A stretch of 35,044 nucleotides of DNA from Pseudoflavonifractor sp. 524-17 (GCF_009935845.1 NZ_QWEK01000038.1:1-35044); one strand, 5' to 3'. Counted from the first letter of the stretch, positions 1 to 8,207 are shown. Notes: generated from the letters alone by a model not told the origin. Made by a program: numbers and translations.

Positions 1-78
1 ACGCAAGGTCACTTTTTTCTATGGCGTAGGCTAAGTGTTATTGCCCTTTACAGGATAAATCACATTGCCCTACGACAT
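1..78. repeat. Left transposon-end-like repeat with two tandem sites
   Basis: Positions 50-78 are the exact reverse complement of 34968-34996. On the reverse strand the block starts TGTCG at 77 and contains GGGCAAT; a second GGGCAAT-type copy starts 24 bp further out (TTGCCC at 65-70 and at 41-46 on the plus strand), with matching A, TTA and CCT positions downstream. TGT termini followed by tandem transposase-binding sites are typical of Tn7-family and Mu-family ends. The TGT faces the interior of the window. Confidence 0.75.
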
Positions 79-258
79 AGTATCCTTGACCTTGCCTCTT
101 TATTATAGCTGGCATTACTCTACATTGCAAGCCTAAATATCCTTCTGACATCCTAATTTAAGCTGATTCCCTGACTCGATTCCGCCCGGCTTTTTAACTC
201 CATACAGTTGAGGAATTTTTGTTACGTCAACTATAGACTCCTTTCTTAGATAGGGCAT

Positions 259-2301
259 TTAAGTAGTTCCCTTTGCATCCGGTATATGAATCACTTCACC
301 TGGCTTAGTAGAAAAGAGTTTATCGAATAGGATTTGATTCCTCTTCTTGGCATCCGCAAGGAGTTTGGAATAGGAGATGACCTCAATATATTCATGCCGG
401 AATTGATTAAAACCGGTATATCCAAGATTATCCGCTGTGGGTAGCAAACTGCTGTTCAAACAATGGGTGCGCATCTTATCTGTCAAGTCGCATATGACAT
501 AACATCTAAAAAGGGTGCCATCCGTAATGGTAAATGCTTGGCCATTCGCTTTTACTTTTTTCCCTGACCGAATAAGATCAACATACTCACCGACCTGATT
601 GATAGGGTTTTTGCTGTCGTTATCCGGTTTCTTGAACTCTACAATTGTTACAGTTGTAAACGGCTCATCGCTATCGGAATAGGCAAATGCTCGATCAAAA
701 ATTGCAATATCTGGCTCTTTTCTGCTACTGCTGTCGATTATTGGCATTGACTTCAAAGTTTTATCTGAAGCTAAGTACCTGTGGTAAGCAAGCCTTTCGT
801 CAACAATCCAAAGATTCATTTCTTCAAATGTTATATCATCAGATGTATGCCGCATTGGACAAATCAAAGAGTGAATAACATCCTCTTTTTTGAAACTACC
901 ATCATTCTGTACCGTAAGCGCATTATCGAGCAAATTTAAAAGGGTTTTCCGCCTTGTCACATACTCAGCCAGAGCGGTTTTGCTAATTTCAGTAACAGAA
1001 GCCCAATACTTTTCATATAAGGCTTGATAAGTTGTATCTTTCTCTGAGGCCGCCTCCTTTGCTGCTTTCTCTAATCGTATTGCTTGTTTTTTGATTTCCA
1101 TTTCCCATATTTGAACCCCTTTGTGGAGTTCAAGTTCCAATGCATCAGGCTTTAGACCGGCTGGAATATTGTCATAGACCTCCGGCCTCATTTGCAGCAA
1201 ATAGCGATAAGTAGGGCGATCTTGCTGTACAAAATCGTTTATTTGTTGCCGCTTTTCCTTCCTTATGTCAGATAAATAGTCCGCCAAATATCCTTTAATG
1301 TACTCCATCGCCGCAGTTAGAATAGATTCCTCTCCAGTTCCAAAAAAAGAAATCTGGTCGTAGTTTTCATCAAAATTAAATTCTGTCCTCGTTGAATTAA
1401 CTCTGGAATCTAAATAGTCACTAACAATATATCCTACATAGAAGAAACCGCTCGAACCATCTTTTGGAACGATTTTCTTTTGTAAATCTGGGATATATTT
1501 TTTTAACTCGACAGAACGAACCTCCTGCATATTTGCACACAAATGCAACTCGTGCCCAGAAAAGCCTTCTGGTAAACGCAAATGATATATGGTAAATTTT
1601 GTGTCTTTGATTAAAAAATGATCTTGGTGCAGAGAATCTTTTACATTTTCTTCGTAGTATTGATTTAGATTTATTGGGATAGATTCATCATCCAAAAGAA
1701 TGATTTTAGGACACTTACCAGAAATAAAGAACGGAAGACAATGCTCAATGATTCGTTTTGCAACCACTTCTAATTCGACTGGTGCGGTATTTTGATAGTT
1801 AGTATGGAAATTGTTTAATCGAATAGTAGTAGCAAGTTCTTGCGTAGATGTTTCAAATTGATTATTTTCCGGCGAGATACCATCTGAAGTAAAGAGAAAT
1901 TCTCTGCAAAAAAAGGACTCACCTTCTGCAAAAACACTTTTGATTTCAACAGAATCAAATGCCTTCAACCAAAGAAATCTTCCTATACCCTTGCAACCTT
2001 TCTGTACCTTTAATGTAGAATATGCAGTATTAAAGGACTTATAATTCTCGTCATTTAACCCCACACCATTGTCCGTAACAGAAAAAGACTCAAAACGTTC
2101 AAGGGGTTCTTTTTGTTCCAATCCACATTGAGTAGATGGTTTTCTATATGCTCGAATAACTATCTTGCCACAATTTTGATTAGGTGAATCTTCAATCGAC
2201 TGAATAGAATTAACAACTGCTTCAAATAGTGGCCAAAGGGCTTTTGAATCTGCAAGATGCATTGTATTTAGCTGGCCCTTGATGTCAAACAAAAAAGCCA
2301 T
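259..2301 (-). CDS. GHKL-type ATPase with C-terminal PD-(D/E)XK-like nuclease domain
   Basis: A 680-residue protein. The N-terminus has a GHKL/HATPase_c fold signature: N-box helix with E28 and N31, DNGVGL near 77-82 and GCKGIGR near 102-108, as in Hsp90/MutL/MORC-type ATPases. Near 530-570 there is an EPDIAIF strand followed by IVEFKKP and NQVGEYV, fitting the D...E-x-K core of PD-(D/E)XK nucleases. The start at 2301 is chosen because GGGAGGA lies about 6 bases upstream and MAFLFDIKGQ is a natural N-terminus; an upstream in-frame start has no such site. It stands alone, on the opposite strand from the main cargo, next to the left repeat. GHKL-plus-nuclease proteins are often found among phage-defence genes, so a defence role is plausible but inferred. 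It looks more AT-rich than the 10-20 kb genes. Confidence 0.72.
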   Translation of the reverse strand: MAFLFDIKGQLNTMHLADSKALWPLFEAVVNSIQSIEDSPNQNCGKIVIRAYRKPSTQCGLEQKEPLERFESFSVTDNGVGLNDENYKSFNTAYSTLKVQKGCKGIGRFLWLKAFDSVEIKSVFAEGESFFCREFLFTSDGISPENNQFETSTQELATTIRLNNFHTNYQNTAPVELEVVAKRIIEHCLPFFISGKCPKIILLDDESIPINLNQYYEENVKDSLHQDHFLIKDTKFTIYHLRLPEGFSGHELHLCANMQEVRSVELKKYIPDLQKKIVPKDGSSGFFYVGYIVSDYLDSRVNSTRTEFNFDENYDQISFFGTGEESILTAAMEYIKGYLADYLSDIRKEKRQQINDFVQQDRPTYRYLLQMRPEVYDNIPAGLKPDALELELHKGVQIWEMEIKKQAIRLEKAAKEAASEKDTTYQALYEKYWASVTEISKTALAEYVTRRKTLLNLLDNALTVQNDGSFKKEDVIHSLICPMRHTSDDITFEEMNLWIVDERLAYHRYLASDKTLKSMPIIDSSSRKEPDIAIFDRAFAYSDSDEPFTTVTIVEFKKPDNDSKNPINQVGEYVDLIRSGKKVKANGQAFTITDGTLFRCYVICDLTDKMRTHCLNSSLLPTADNLGYTGFNQFRHEYIEVISYSKLLADAKKRNQILFDKLFSTKPGEVIHIPDAKGTT

Positions 2302-2423
2302 GATTATCCTCCCATAATACCGAATCGAAGAATATAGCATATATAATTGGCGAGCAGAGGTCAAAAATCAAGTGTTCAGTTACATTTTCCGTCGTAATAT
2401 GAGTCAAGACAAAGCTGAAATGG

Positions 2424-2744
2424 CTAAATCGTCTCAATCAAGCAGTCGAGGATAGCTTCGATCTTGCGTTGCTTCTCCAAGTCCAGCCCTCCCAGCTTCT
2501 CCGCCAGAGGTGTCCATCGAATGGGAGTGTCTGTTGCAATGTACGCTGCCAGAATGGAGTCAGCACCAGTCCCAAGGGCATTGCAAATGTCGATCAAGGT
2601 GGGCAGGGCAGGCATCAGCAACCCACGCTCGATCCGTGAGATCGAGTTGGAGGCAACGTTCGTTATCTCGGCAAGCTGCTCCTGGGTCATGCCTCGCTCC
2701 TTGCGTATGCGCTGTATTGCCTGTCCACCCTGCTTGAAATCCAC
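2424..2744 (-). CDS. XRE-family transcriptional regulator
   Basis: A 106-residue cytoplasmic DNA-binding protein. Residues about 8-65 form a classic XRE/Cro-C1 helix-turn-helix (GMTQEQLAEI, then SNSISRIERG); the C-terminal tail, about 35 residues, is charged and helical. The start codon is GTG at 2744, supported by GGAGGG about 6 bases upstream. It is divergent from the SLOG gene at 2875, so the 130-bp gap probably holds its operator and it may control that gene, itself, or both. The target is not visible from sequence. Confidence 0.85.
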   Translation of the reverse strand: MDFKQGGQAIQRIRKERGMTQEQLAEITNVASNSISRIERGLLMPALPTLIDICNALGTGADSILAAYIATDTPIRWTPLAEKLGGLDLEKQRKIEAILDCLIETI

Positions 2745-2811
2745 TGCTATCCCTCCTGCGTCGATGTTTCATTTGTATTATGAGCGAATTAGACGTGTTA
2801 AATCCAGAACG

Positions 2812-2843
2812 CTATGGACAAAACTCGACGTATAGAGTATAAT
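2812..2843 (+). promoter_or_regulatory. Possible promoter for the SLOG gene
   Basis: A perfect TATAAT lies at 2838-2843, about 32 bases before the start codon of the gene at 2875. The best upstream -35 match is TGGACA at 2812-2817, but its 20-bp spacer is longer than the preferred 17. The -10 is credible, the -35 weak. Confidence 0.4.
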
Positions 2844-2874
2844 TGAGCGAAACTCTTTGTGGAGGTGAACCTCT

Positions 2875-3396
2875 ATGCTGGATGACTGTTGCGCCTTCAC
2901 CGGCCATCGTCCGCACAAGCTCCCGTGGCGGTACAACGAATACGATAGTCGATGTGTAGCATTGAAAGTCGCACTGACAGAGCAGATTACAAAGCTGACT
3001 GAGGCCGGGATAACAGACTTCTACAGTGGCGGCGCAGATGGGGTAGACTGCTGGGCGGCCTTGATTGTCCTGAAACTGAGGGAAAAGAATCCTGCGCTGA
3101 AGCTCCATCTGATCTTACCCCATGAAGGACAAGCTGACAGGTGGGGTGATTCAGCACAGGAGCGGTATCGCTCGATTTTGAGGCAGGCCGATTCTGTGGA
3201 GTATGTAAGCCAGGAGTATTATGAGGGATGTATGCTTGATCGGAATCATCGGCTGGTGGAAGCTGCTGGGGTGTTGCTGGCTGTCTACAACGGAGAGCGG
3301 AGGGGAGGGACTGCGGCAACGGTGCGATACGCTCAAAAGCTGGGGAAAAAGATTATAATTCTCGACCCAGTTTCGCTGAAAATCGAAGATAAATAG
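2875..3396 (+). CDS. SLOG-family protein (DUF1273/YpsA-like)
   Basis: A 173-residue protein starting with an FTGHRPHKL motif, followed by YSGGADGVDCWAA near residues 51-63 and, toward the end, RNHRLVEAAGVLLAVYNG and RRGGTAATVRYA. These match DUF1273 (YpsA) proteins of the SLOG Rossmann-like superfamily, which bind nucleotides or nucleotide derivatives; many mobile-element homologues have no known substrate. A GGAGG site sits about 8 bases before ATG. It is divergent from an XRE gene and followed by a strong terminator, so it is probably a single-gene unit. SLOG proteins sometimes act as sensors in defence systems; nothing here proves that. Confidence 0.85.
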   Translation: MLDDCCAFTGHRPHKLPWRYNEYDSRCVALKVALTEQITKLTEAGITDFYSGGADGVDCWAALIVLKLREKNPALKLHLILPHEGQADRWGDSAQERYRSILRQADSVEYVSQEYYEGCMLDRNHRLVEAAGVLLAVYNGERRGGTAATVRYAQKLGKKIIILDPVSLKIEDK

Positions 3397-3442
3397 GACG
3401 TATGAGTGATGGCGGTAGATATATATTCTTCTCATAATAAAG

Positions 3443-3488
3443 CAAACCTCCCTATGCTGCTCATGTGCAGCACAGGAAGGTTTGTTTT
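3443..3488 (+). terminator. Rho-independent terminator after the SLOG gene
   Basis: Arms AAACCTCCCTATGCTGC and GCAGCACAGGAAGGTTT pair at 15 of 17 positions around a 6-base TCATGT loop, followed by GTTTTCG. It closes the SLOG transcript before the convergent XRE gene. Confidence 0.8.
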
Positions 3489-3547
3489 CGTTGATGATGA
3501 AAAGAGGTGACTACAAATGCCTATACCGTCCAGTCCAGTAAAATCGG

Positions 3548-3982
3548 TTATTTATCCAGAGCGAGTAAAGTTGGAAAACCATTGTTGTGCAGCAGACTAT
3601 CGGTTTCCCAAATGTCCTTTTCATGGCTGACAGCAAACAGAATGACAGCATCCCGCGCTACCCGTGCGTACAGTTCGCTGTAACCGCCCAGCTTCAGCGT
3701 CCTTTGGGTTTCCTCAACCGGAAGATGGAGGCCAAACGTAATAGCGATCAGCTTGTCTCTGGAGGGCTTTTTCTCTCCGTTGAAAATCTGGTAGACGTAT
3801 GCTTTTTCAAGGCCGGAATCACGAACTACATCAGAACGCCGGAGGTTCCTTTGTTTGAGCAGAGCCATTAAATACTCCGAAAGGGTCATATAGAGCATAT
3901 TATTCTGATTCGTTGCCAGAAAACTCGCAATACTCTCTGCACCCAAAAGATTTCGATTGGATTTGTACGACGTTTCTCCCAT
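3548..3982 (-). CDS. XRE-like helix-turn-helix protein
   Basis: A 144-residue protein. A helix-turn-helix lies at about residues 45-85 (RRSDVVRDSGLEKAYVYQIF followed by NGEKKPSRDKL), as in short Firmicutes regulators that recognise operators through an XRE-like fold. The flanks are helical with no other domain. ATG at 3982 is preferred because GGAGGGG lies 5 bases upstream; a GTG two codons earlier would be too close to that site. It is divergent from the metallophosphoesterase at 4162, with about 180 bp between them, so it may regulate that gene. The target is unknown. Confidence 0.75.
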   Translation of the reverse strand: MGETSYKSNRNLLGAESIASFLATNQNNMLYMTLSEYLMALLKQRNLRRSDVVRDSGLEKAYVYQIFNGEKKPSRDKLIAITFGLHLPVEETQRTLKLGGYSELYARVARDAVILFAVSHEKDIWETDSLLHNNGFPTLLALDK

Positions 3983-4076
3983 ACACACCCCTCCATAGAT
4001 TGGATATTGAAATTATACCAGATACCACGGAGCAAAGAAAGGGGGAAGATAAAAATTTGCAAAAGTCTACTGGCGG

Positions 4077-4108
4077 TTGACTACAGAAGAAGGATAGCCT
4101 GCTATAAT
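4077..4108 (+). promoter_or_regulatory. Possible promoter for the metallophosphoesterase unit
   Basis: TTGACT at 4077-4082 and TATAAT at 4103-4108 lie upstream of the gene at 4162. Both hexamers are good but the 20-bp spacer is unusually long, so activity may be weak or assisted. Confidence 0.4.
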
Positions 4109-4161
4109 GAGAACCAACAGACGGGAGCCAATATTTTGAATAACCAGAAGGGAGAAACGCA

Positions 4162-4875
4162 ATGACCTATGTTATTTCAGATATTCATGGCTGTTATGAC
4201 AAGTACCGGCAACTGCTGAGCGTTATTCGCTTTTGCCCCGAAGATACGCTGTACGTCCTGGGCGATGTCATTGACCGTGGCCCGGATGGATTCAAGATTT
4301 TGCTGGATATGGCTCAGCGGCCCAATGTGGTAGGATTGATGGGAAACCACGAGACAATGGCGATCCAAGCACTCCCCGGTATCATGCGTAACGTCCGGCA
4401 AATCAGGAAAACAGCTTTGACTAAGGATGAAACGGAGGCTCTGAAACTGTGGTTCCGTAATGGTGGAGAGCTGTCTTTAGCAGACTTTCTCTGGCTGAAC
4501 GATGAACCATCACAAATTGTTTGGGAGTATATGAGGAAAATGCCGCTCTACCGGGAAGTAGAGATTGGAGGGCGGTGCTTCGTTCTCGTACATGGAGGAT
4601 TGGACAACTTTTCTCCCTCTCGGCCCTTATCTGACTATGAGCCGAATGAGATTCTTTGGTGCCGTCCTGAGCCGGATACCGTTTACTACCCAGATAAGTA
4701 CGTTGTTGTTGGACACACACCTGTTCAGCTCCTTGCGGTGGAAGATGACAAGGAAGATACTCCGGCAAAGATCTATCATAACGGAAATTTGATCGACATC
4801 GACTGTGGCTGTGCATTTCAAGGCGGCTGGTTAGGATGCCTGTGCTTAGACACGATGGAGGAATTTTATGTTTGA
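4162..4875 (+). CDS. Calcineurin-like metallophosphoesterase (Ser/Thr phosphatase type)
   Basis: A 237-residue hydrolase with the full metallophosphoesterase motif set: DIHG at residues 7-10, GDVIDRGP at 34-41, GNHE at 61-64, VHGG in the middle and GHTP near residue 186. The GDVIDRG and GNHE blocks are characteristic of PPP-family and diadenosine-tetraphosphatase-like bacterial enzymes using two metal ions, so the likely substrate is a phosphoprotein or small phosphoester; which one cannot be read from sequence. AGAAGGGAG precedes ATG. It overlaps the next gene by 8 bases, suggesting translational coupling, and is divergent from an XRE gene. Confidence 0.9.
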   Translation: MTYVISDIHGCYDKYRQLLSVIRFCPEDTLYVLGDVIDRGPDGFKILLDMAQRPNVVGLMGNHETMAIQALPGIMRNVRQIRKTALTKDETEALKLWFRNGGELSLADFLWLNDEPSQIVWEYMRKMPLYREVEIGGRCFVLVHGGLDNFSPSRPLSDYEPNEILWCRPEPDTVYYPDKYVVVGHTPVQLLAVEDDKEDTPAKIYHNGNLIDIDCGCAFQGGWLGCLCLDTMEEFYV

Positions 4876-5053
4876 GAGAGAAACCTTTACTGTCCAACTC
4901 ACCGACCCATTGCTGTATGACAGGCTGCGGACGCTTTCTGCCGAGTACAATTTGTCCGTCGAGTACCTTGTCAATATGGCTGTGCGGCGGTTGATGGATG
5001 ATGTTGACTTTGTAAGAAGTCTCCGCATTGGAAAAGAAACGGAAGGGGGGTAG
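4868..5053 (+). CDS. Small ribbon-helix-helix-like protein
   Basis: A 61-residue protein with a short strand (FTVQL) followed by two helices (LYDRLRTLSAEYN and SVEYLVNMAVRRLMDD), the order expected of an Arc/CopG-type ribbon-helix-helix DNA-binding domain. GGAGG lies 7 bases upstream of ATG inside the 3' end of the metallophosphoesterase gene, which it overlaps by 8 bases. Such proteins are usually autoregulators or antitoxins. The phosphoesterase partner would be an unusual toxin, so a toxin-antitoxin pair is only a possibility. Confidence 0.6.
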   Translation: MFERETFTVQLTDPLLYDRLRTLSAEYNLSVEYLVNMAVRRLMDDVDFVRSLRIGKETEGG

Positions 5054-5057
5054 TCCG

Positions 5058-5393
5058 CTACACCCCCTCCCCGTCAAAATATGTGAAGATTGTTCGCAGT
5101 ACATTGATTGCCATCTGCTTGCGCTCCAAGGGCTGCTGATCCATGATCTGCTTGAACTGCTCCATGATGTTGGCATCGCTGTCGGACACGGAATCAGATA
5201 ACAGGTAGTCCACAGTCACGCCAAGACGGTTGACGAGCCGCACCAGAGTATCCAGCGTAAGGCTCCGCTCTCCTCGCTCAATTGCGCCCATGTAGGTATC
5301 TGATATATCAATAGCCTCTGCAAGCTGGGCTTGGGTGAGGTTTAGCCGTAAGCGTTCTTCTCTGATCCGCTCTCCTAACCTCTTATAGTCCAT
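5058..5393 (-). CDS. XRE-family transcriptional regulator
   Basis: A 111-residue protein with an N-terminal Cro/C1 helix-turn-helix at about residues 7-62 (LNLTQAQLAEAIDISDTYM, then GAIERGERSLTLDTL), close to the SinR/Xre type, plus a helical C-terminus that may mediate dimerisation. GGGGGTG precedes ATG. It converges with the gene ending at 5053 and is divergent from the gene at 5582. The shared 188-bp region contains a consensus promoter and a repeated AAAAGGGG element, making the downstream two-gene unit its most likely target (inference). Confidence 0.88.
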   Translation of the reverse strand: MDYKRLGERIREERLRLNLTQAQLAEAIDISDTYMGAIERGERSLTLDTLVRLVNRLGVTVDYLLSDSVSDSDANIMEQFKQIMDQQPLERKQMAINVLRTIFTYFDGEGV

Positions 5394-5437
5394 ACGATCA
5401 CCCCCTAATTATTTTACCTGCATAGATATACAGGAAG

Positions 5438-5490
5438 AAATATCGAAAAGGGGTATTTATATTGACTAAAAGGGGCGATTGGGATATAAT
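5438..5490 (+). promoter_or_regulatory. Sigma-A promoter with AAAAGGGG direct repeats
   Basis: TTGACT at 5462-5467 and TATAAT at 5485-5490 are separated by exactly 17 bp, an excellent vegetative promoter. The octamer AAAAGGGG occurs just upstream of the -35 (about 5438) and again inside the spacer (5468-5475), about 30 bp apart, a plausible operator for the divergent XRE protein. The leader to the start codon at 5582 is about 85 bases. Confidence 0.75.
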
Positions 5491-5581
5491 AAAAAGAAAG
5501 ATGAGGGACGCAGGACGAACATCAGCAGGAAAATCTATTACAGACAACTTTATTATCTGAACTGATAGAAGGAGTTTTTCC

Positions 5582-6271
5582 ATGATTGAAGATTTTGTGA
5601 AAATACTTGCTCTTGGGTACTTTGGCTTAGAGGTAGAAAAAAAGCTGGGAGAAAAACGCAAGAGGCAAGAAAAGGAGTGGAAGGAAGTCTTACAAAAACT
5701 AAAAAGCATTGTCTTTATTGTATATGATGGTAAGGCCCCATATGACGCAGCCCAAAATATATCAAAATACATATATGCTTCAGAGCCCAGTTATCAGATT
5801 GCCGTTATGGACTCCGAGGAATTTTGCAGAGAATATCTTGAACCTATGAAAAAATTAGGGAAAAACTTTCCCAGGACAATAATTGTTGGGCATCACGAAT
5901 TTGCGAAAAGACAAACGGAGCGCGTTGATCTGATATACGATAGTCATGGGCTGAAAATCGGAAGGAAAGATGGCCTGTATGTGCTGAGAGCCTGCCGTTC
6001 AGACTTGGGATATGGGCGAAAAGGCCGCGAAGCATTTGCTGCGTATTATGACAGCGAAATCTCCAAGTTCGATAAAGAAGTGCTTGAAAAGTATGGAGTT
6101 CCCATGACTTTTGGCCTACGGGATGAAACCCGCAAATCACAATATGATCTGCTATGGCTCGAATTTATTCCCTATTTACACGGAATGTTCTTATCGGATA
6201 AAATTGAGGTTGTGGGCACAACTCCGGAAGGAGAGCTGCGGATGCGCGTGAGAAATCCTTCACACAAGTAA
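5582..6271 (+). CDS. Unrecognised protein, first gene of an XRE-flanked unit
   Basis: A 229-residue protein not matched to a known family. The N-terminus is mildly hydrophobic then strongly charged (residues 20-40, rich in K, E and R, probably helical). A central alpha/beta pattern follows, with strands SIVFIVYDG, YQIAVMDSEEF and RTIIVGHHEF and a later SDLGYGRKGREAF segment, suggesting a Rossmann-like or nucleotide-handling fold; this is inferred only from hydrophobicity. AAGGAG lies 8 bases before ATG. It is expressed from the promoter at 5462-5490 and is followed 71 bases later by another unknown gene; together with the divergent XRE regulator this looks like a self-contained regulated module. 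Confidence 0.75.
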   Translation: MIEDFVKILALGYFGLEVEKKLGEKRKRQEKEWKEVLQKLKSIVFIVYDGKAPYDAAQNISKYIYASEPSYQIAVMDSEEFCREYLEPMKKLGKNFPRTIIVGHHEFAKRQTERVDLIYDSHGLKIGRKDGLYVLRACRSDLGYGRKGREAFAAYYDSEISKFDKEVLEKYGVPMTFGLRDETRKSQYDLLWLEFIPYLHGMFLSDKIEVVGTTPEGELRMRVRNPSHK

Positions 6272-6342
6272 ATTCAAGGATATATCAAATAAGGCCTTGA
6301 AGCATAAATGTGAAACAAATTTAAGCAAAGGAGTTTTTTAAC

Positions 6343-6987
6343 ATGGGCGAAGGCAAGGATGCAAATGTTCAATTAGAGTTGGCAGAGAAGGGGATTCAAG
6401 TTGCAAAGCAGGTAGAGATGATTGATGCGGTTGATAGAAATGCCGCGAAAATTGTAGATGCAGCAGGGGATCTTGTGGCAGGGAAAATGCAGCCTAAAAA
6501 AACCAAAGGGGAGATTATTGCTGAAAGATTTCCCGATGTGGTGGATGCCGCTGATGCAGGCACAGCAAACATTGTAACTGCGATAAGCGACATCATTGTA
6601 AAGTACATAGGTGATTTACCGGAAATAATTAAAGCGGAGTTGAAAAAAGACCATGGAAGCAAGGTGAAAGTAGGGCGTTTCCATGATTGTAGTATTGTTT
6701 TTGCCGGAACGAAGTCCTGCATTGTGGTAGATGCAGAGCAGCATGAGCTCGTCTACTTAACCCCTGAATGTGTGTTGCGCAGCAGGTATGTGGAAAAGAA
6801 GTTTAGGCCGACCCGGGCGAAAACCTACTATTATTATGAGCTTGTATTCAAAGATGGCACAGAAAGCTACGTGCGGGTAAGTGAAAAGCACCGTCAGAAT
6901 TTGGAGAGTTGCGGGCTGCAAAATACGACGAAAACTATTTTCAAAATGCTTCCATCCGGCGAAGAATGTGGGATTGATGGGGAATAA
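6343..6987 (+). CDS. Unrecognised protein, second gene of the XRE-flanked unit
   Basis: A 214-residue protein. Residues 1-100 are helical and rich in A, D, K and V with heptad-like spacing (two similar stretches, DAVDRNAAKIVDAAGDLV and DAADAGTANIVTAISDII, look like an internal repeat). Residues 105-200 are predicted strand-rich (CSIVFAGTKSCIVVD, TYYYYELVF). No catalytic motif is recognisable. AAAGGAG precedes ATG. The helical repeat half plus a compact beta half suggest an oligomerising or scaffold protein, which is speculative. Confidence 0.72.
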   Translation: MGEGKDANVQLELAEKGIQVAKQVEMIDAVDRNAAKIVDAAGDLVAGKMQPKKTKGEIIAERFPDVVDAADAGTANIVTAISDIIVKYIGDLPEIIKAELKKDHGSKVKVGRFHDCSIVFAGTKSCIVVDAEQHELVYLTPECVLRSRYVEKKFRPTRAKTYYYYELVFKDGTESYVRVSEKHRQNLESCGLQNTTKTIFKMLPSGEECGIDGE

Positions 6988-7023
6988 ATCCGGTATAAAA
7001 GCCGCTGAACGGAGTACATACGC

Positions 7024-7347
7024 ATGTTTGGAAAAGCAAAAAAGCTGAAAAAGATTCCCTCTGATCTGGTGTCCTACATTCAGATTGAAACGGAGGCCAT
7101 TAAGGATGCCAACGACAAGATGATGATCTCCTCTTATTGCCTTGGCAAACTGGAGATGGTCAACTGGTATCTTGAACTGCTGGAAGTCGGATCCAAGAAG
7201 TACATCGTCCCGCAGAGTAAGGCGCATTTGGAAATGGTCAGAGATCAGCTCATGGCCTGTCACAAAGCTATCATGGCCGTGAAGATCACCAATCCCAATG
7301 ACCGTCCACTGCTGGATATCAAATACCCCAAAGGGTACGAGGGATGA
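7024..7347 (+). CDS. Unrecognised small helical protein
   Basis: A 107-residue protein, mostly helical, with a lysine-rich start (FGKAKKLKKIPSDL) and a central segment of alternating hydrophobic and charged residues. No signal peptide, membrane segment or known motif is visible. GGAG lies upstream of ATG at a usable distance, and a strong terminator begins 14 bases after the stop, so it is the last gene of the transcript that probably starts near 5497. Confidence 0.65.
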   Translation: MFGKAKKLKKIPSDLVSYIQIETEAIKDANDKMMISSYCLGKLEMVNWYLELLEVGSKKYIVPQSKAHLEMVRDQLMACHKAIMAVKITNPNDRPLLDIKYPKGYEG

Positions 7348-7360
7348 TCTGCTGATTTAA

Positions 7361-7395
7361 GGAGGGCGGCTGTGGCCGTCCTCCTGTTTTCGTTT
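7361..7395 (+). terminator. Rho-independent terminator
   Basis: GGAGGGCGGC (7361-7370) pairs with GCCGTCCTCC (7375-7384) at 9 of 10 positions around a TGTG loop, followed by TGTTTTCGTTT. It ends the 5582-7347 unit. The next gene's true start must therefore lie downstream, at 7420. Confidence 0.82.
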
Positions 7396-7419
7396 CTGAG
7401 AGAAGGGAGCGTGTTTGTA

Positions 7420-8010
7420 ATGAATATAAAAAATGAAGATCGTGTTACAATTCGGGAACACTGGAAACGAACGGTTGTGTTTACCGACGCGCTGCACATA
7501 GCGGCGTGGGAGTGGAGCGAAATCGGAAAGAAAGTACCAGAAGGCGAACTGCTGCCTGGGGAGTTGTCCGCAGTGACCTTTCCGGCAGGCTGTTATACCG
7601 TTCGCAGTGCCCAGCGCGTCTACAGGATTTATGGATCTGGCTACTTTCCAGAGAAGGAAACTCCTGCCAGTCGGGAGGAGACGGAACGTGTCAGGAAAGA
7701 TGTAACACCGATGGGAACAATAGGTCCGCTGTTTTCTGCGTGGTGTGATGAACTGCGTGTCACCCATGAAATATCCGCAAGGCACAACGATGCCCCGGAA
7801 GGGAAGTTTACTTATATCTGCCGCGCCGCCGAAGCTCAAAATGGACGGTGGAAGGAGCATATCAGCGCAATCTATTCCGTCAAAGAATCCGAGTTTATTC
7901 CCGATGAGTACGCTTCCCTGATGGTATGCCTTGCGTTTGCAGGAGACTCGCACGGCTCCGATACTTGGTATAAATTTGACCCAACAGGGAAAATCACAAC
8001 ATTGCTTTGA
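7420..8010 (+). CDS. Unrecognised protein (196 aa)
   Basis: A 196-residue cytoplasmic protein of mixed alpha/beta composition. There is no signal peptide, no metal-binding cluster and no motif I recognise. ATG at 7420 is chosen because AAGGGAG lies upstream, while an earlier in-frame start at 7372 falls within the terminator hairpin. It overlaps the next unit tightly: its stop shares bases with an in-frame ATG at 8010. No function is assigned. Confidence 0.65.
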   Translation: MNIKNEDRVTIREHWKRTVVFTDALHIAAWEWSEIGKKVPEGELLPGELSAVTFPAGCYTVRSAQRVYRIYGSGYFPEKETPASREETERVRKDVTPMGTIGPLFSAWCDELRVTHEISARHNDAPEGKFTYICRAAEAQNGRWKEHISAIYSVKESEFIPDEYASLMVCLAFAGDSHGSDTWYKFDPTGKITTLL

Positions 8011-8033
8011 TGAAACGGGAGGAGATACAGACC

Positions 8034-8207
8034 ATGAAATTGAAAAAGCTGATTCATCAGGTAAAACCGCCTTGTTCCAGGTGTCCCTACAGGTTGGGCT
8101 TGGTACATACAACAGTCAATCCCTGCCCCCAATGCAAAGAGAACGGCTACCAGACATTTGAGCGATTCCAGAAGGAGGCGATTGCTGATGAACGGGGGCG
8201 CAGATAA
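8034..8207 (+). CDS. Small zinc-ribbon-like protein
   Basis: A 57-residue basic protein with two CxxC pairs, CSRC and CPQC, about 20 residues apart, the spacing of a zinc ribbon. The start at 8034 is preferred over an ATG at 8010 because GGGAGGAG lies about 9 bases upstream. The stop overlaps the next start as TAATG, so translation is probably coupled. Possible nucleic-acid or protein-binding adaptor; the partner is unknown. Confidence 0.62.
   Translation: MKLKKLIHQVKPPCSRCPYRLGLVHTTVNPCPQCKENGYQTFERFQKEAIADERGRR

Noticed and set aside
3518-3631. Small plus-strand reading frame with AGAGGTG upstream of ATG 3518
   Set aside because: It runs antisense into the 3' end of the XRE gene, shows no recognisable pattern and directly follows a terminator.
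4868-5053. Metallophosphoesterase plus ribbon-helix-helix as a firm toxin-antitoxin pair
   Set aside because: The gene order and overlap allow it, but phosphoesterases of this class are not known toxins, so only the possibility is noted.
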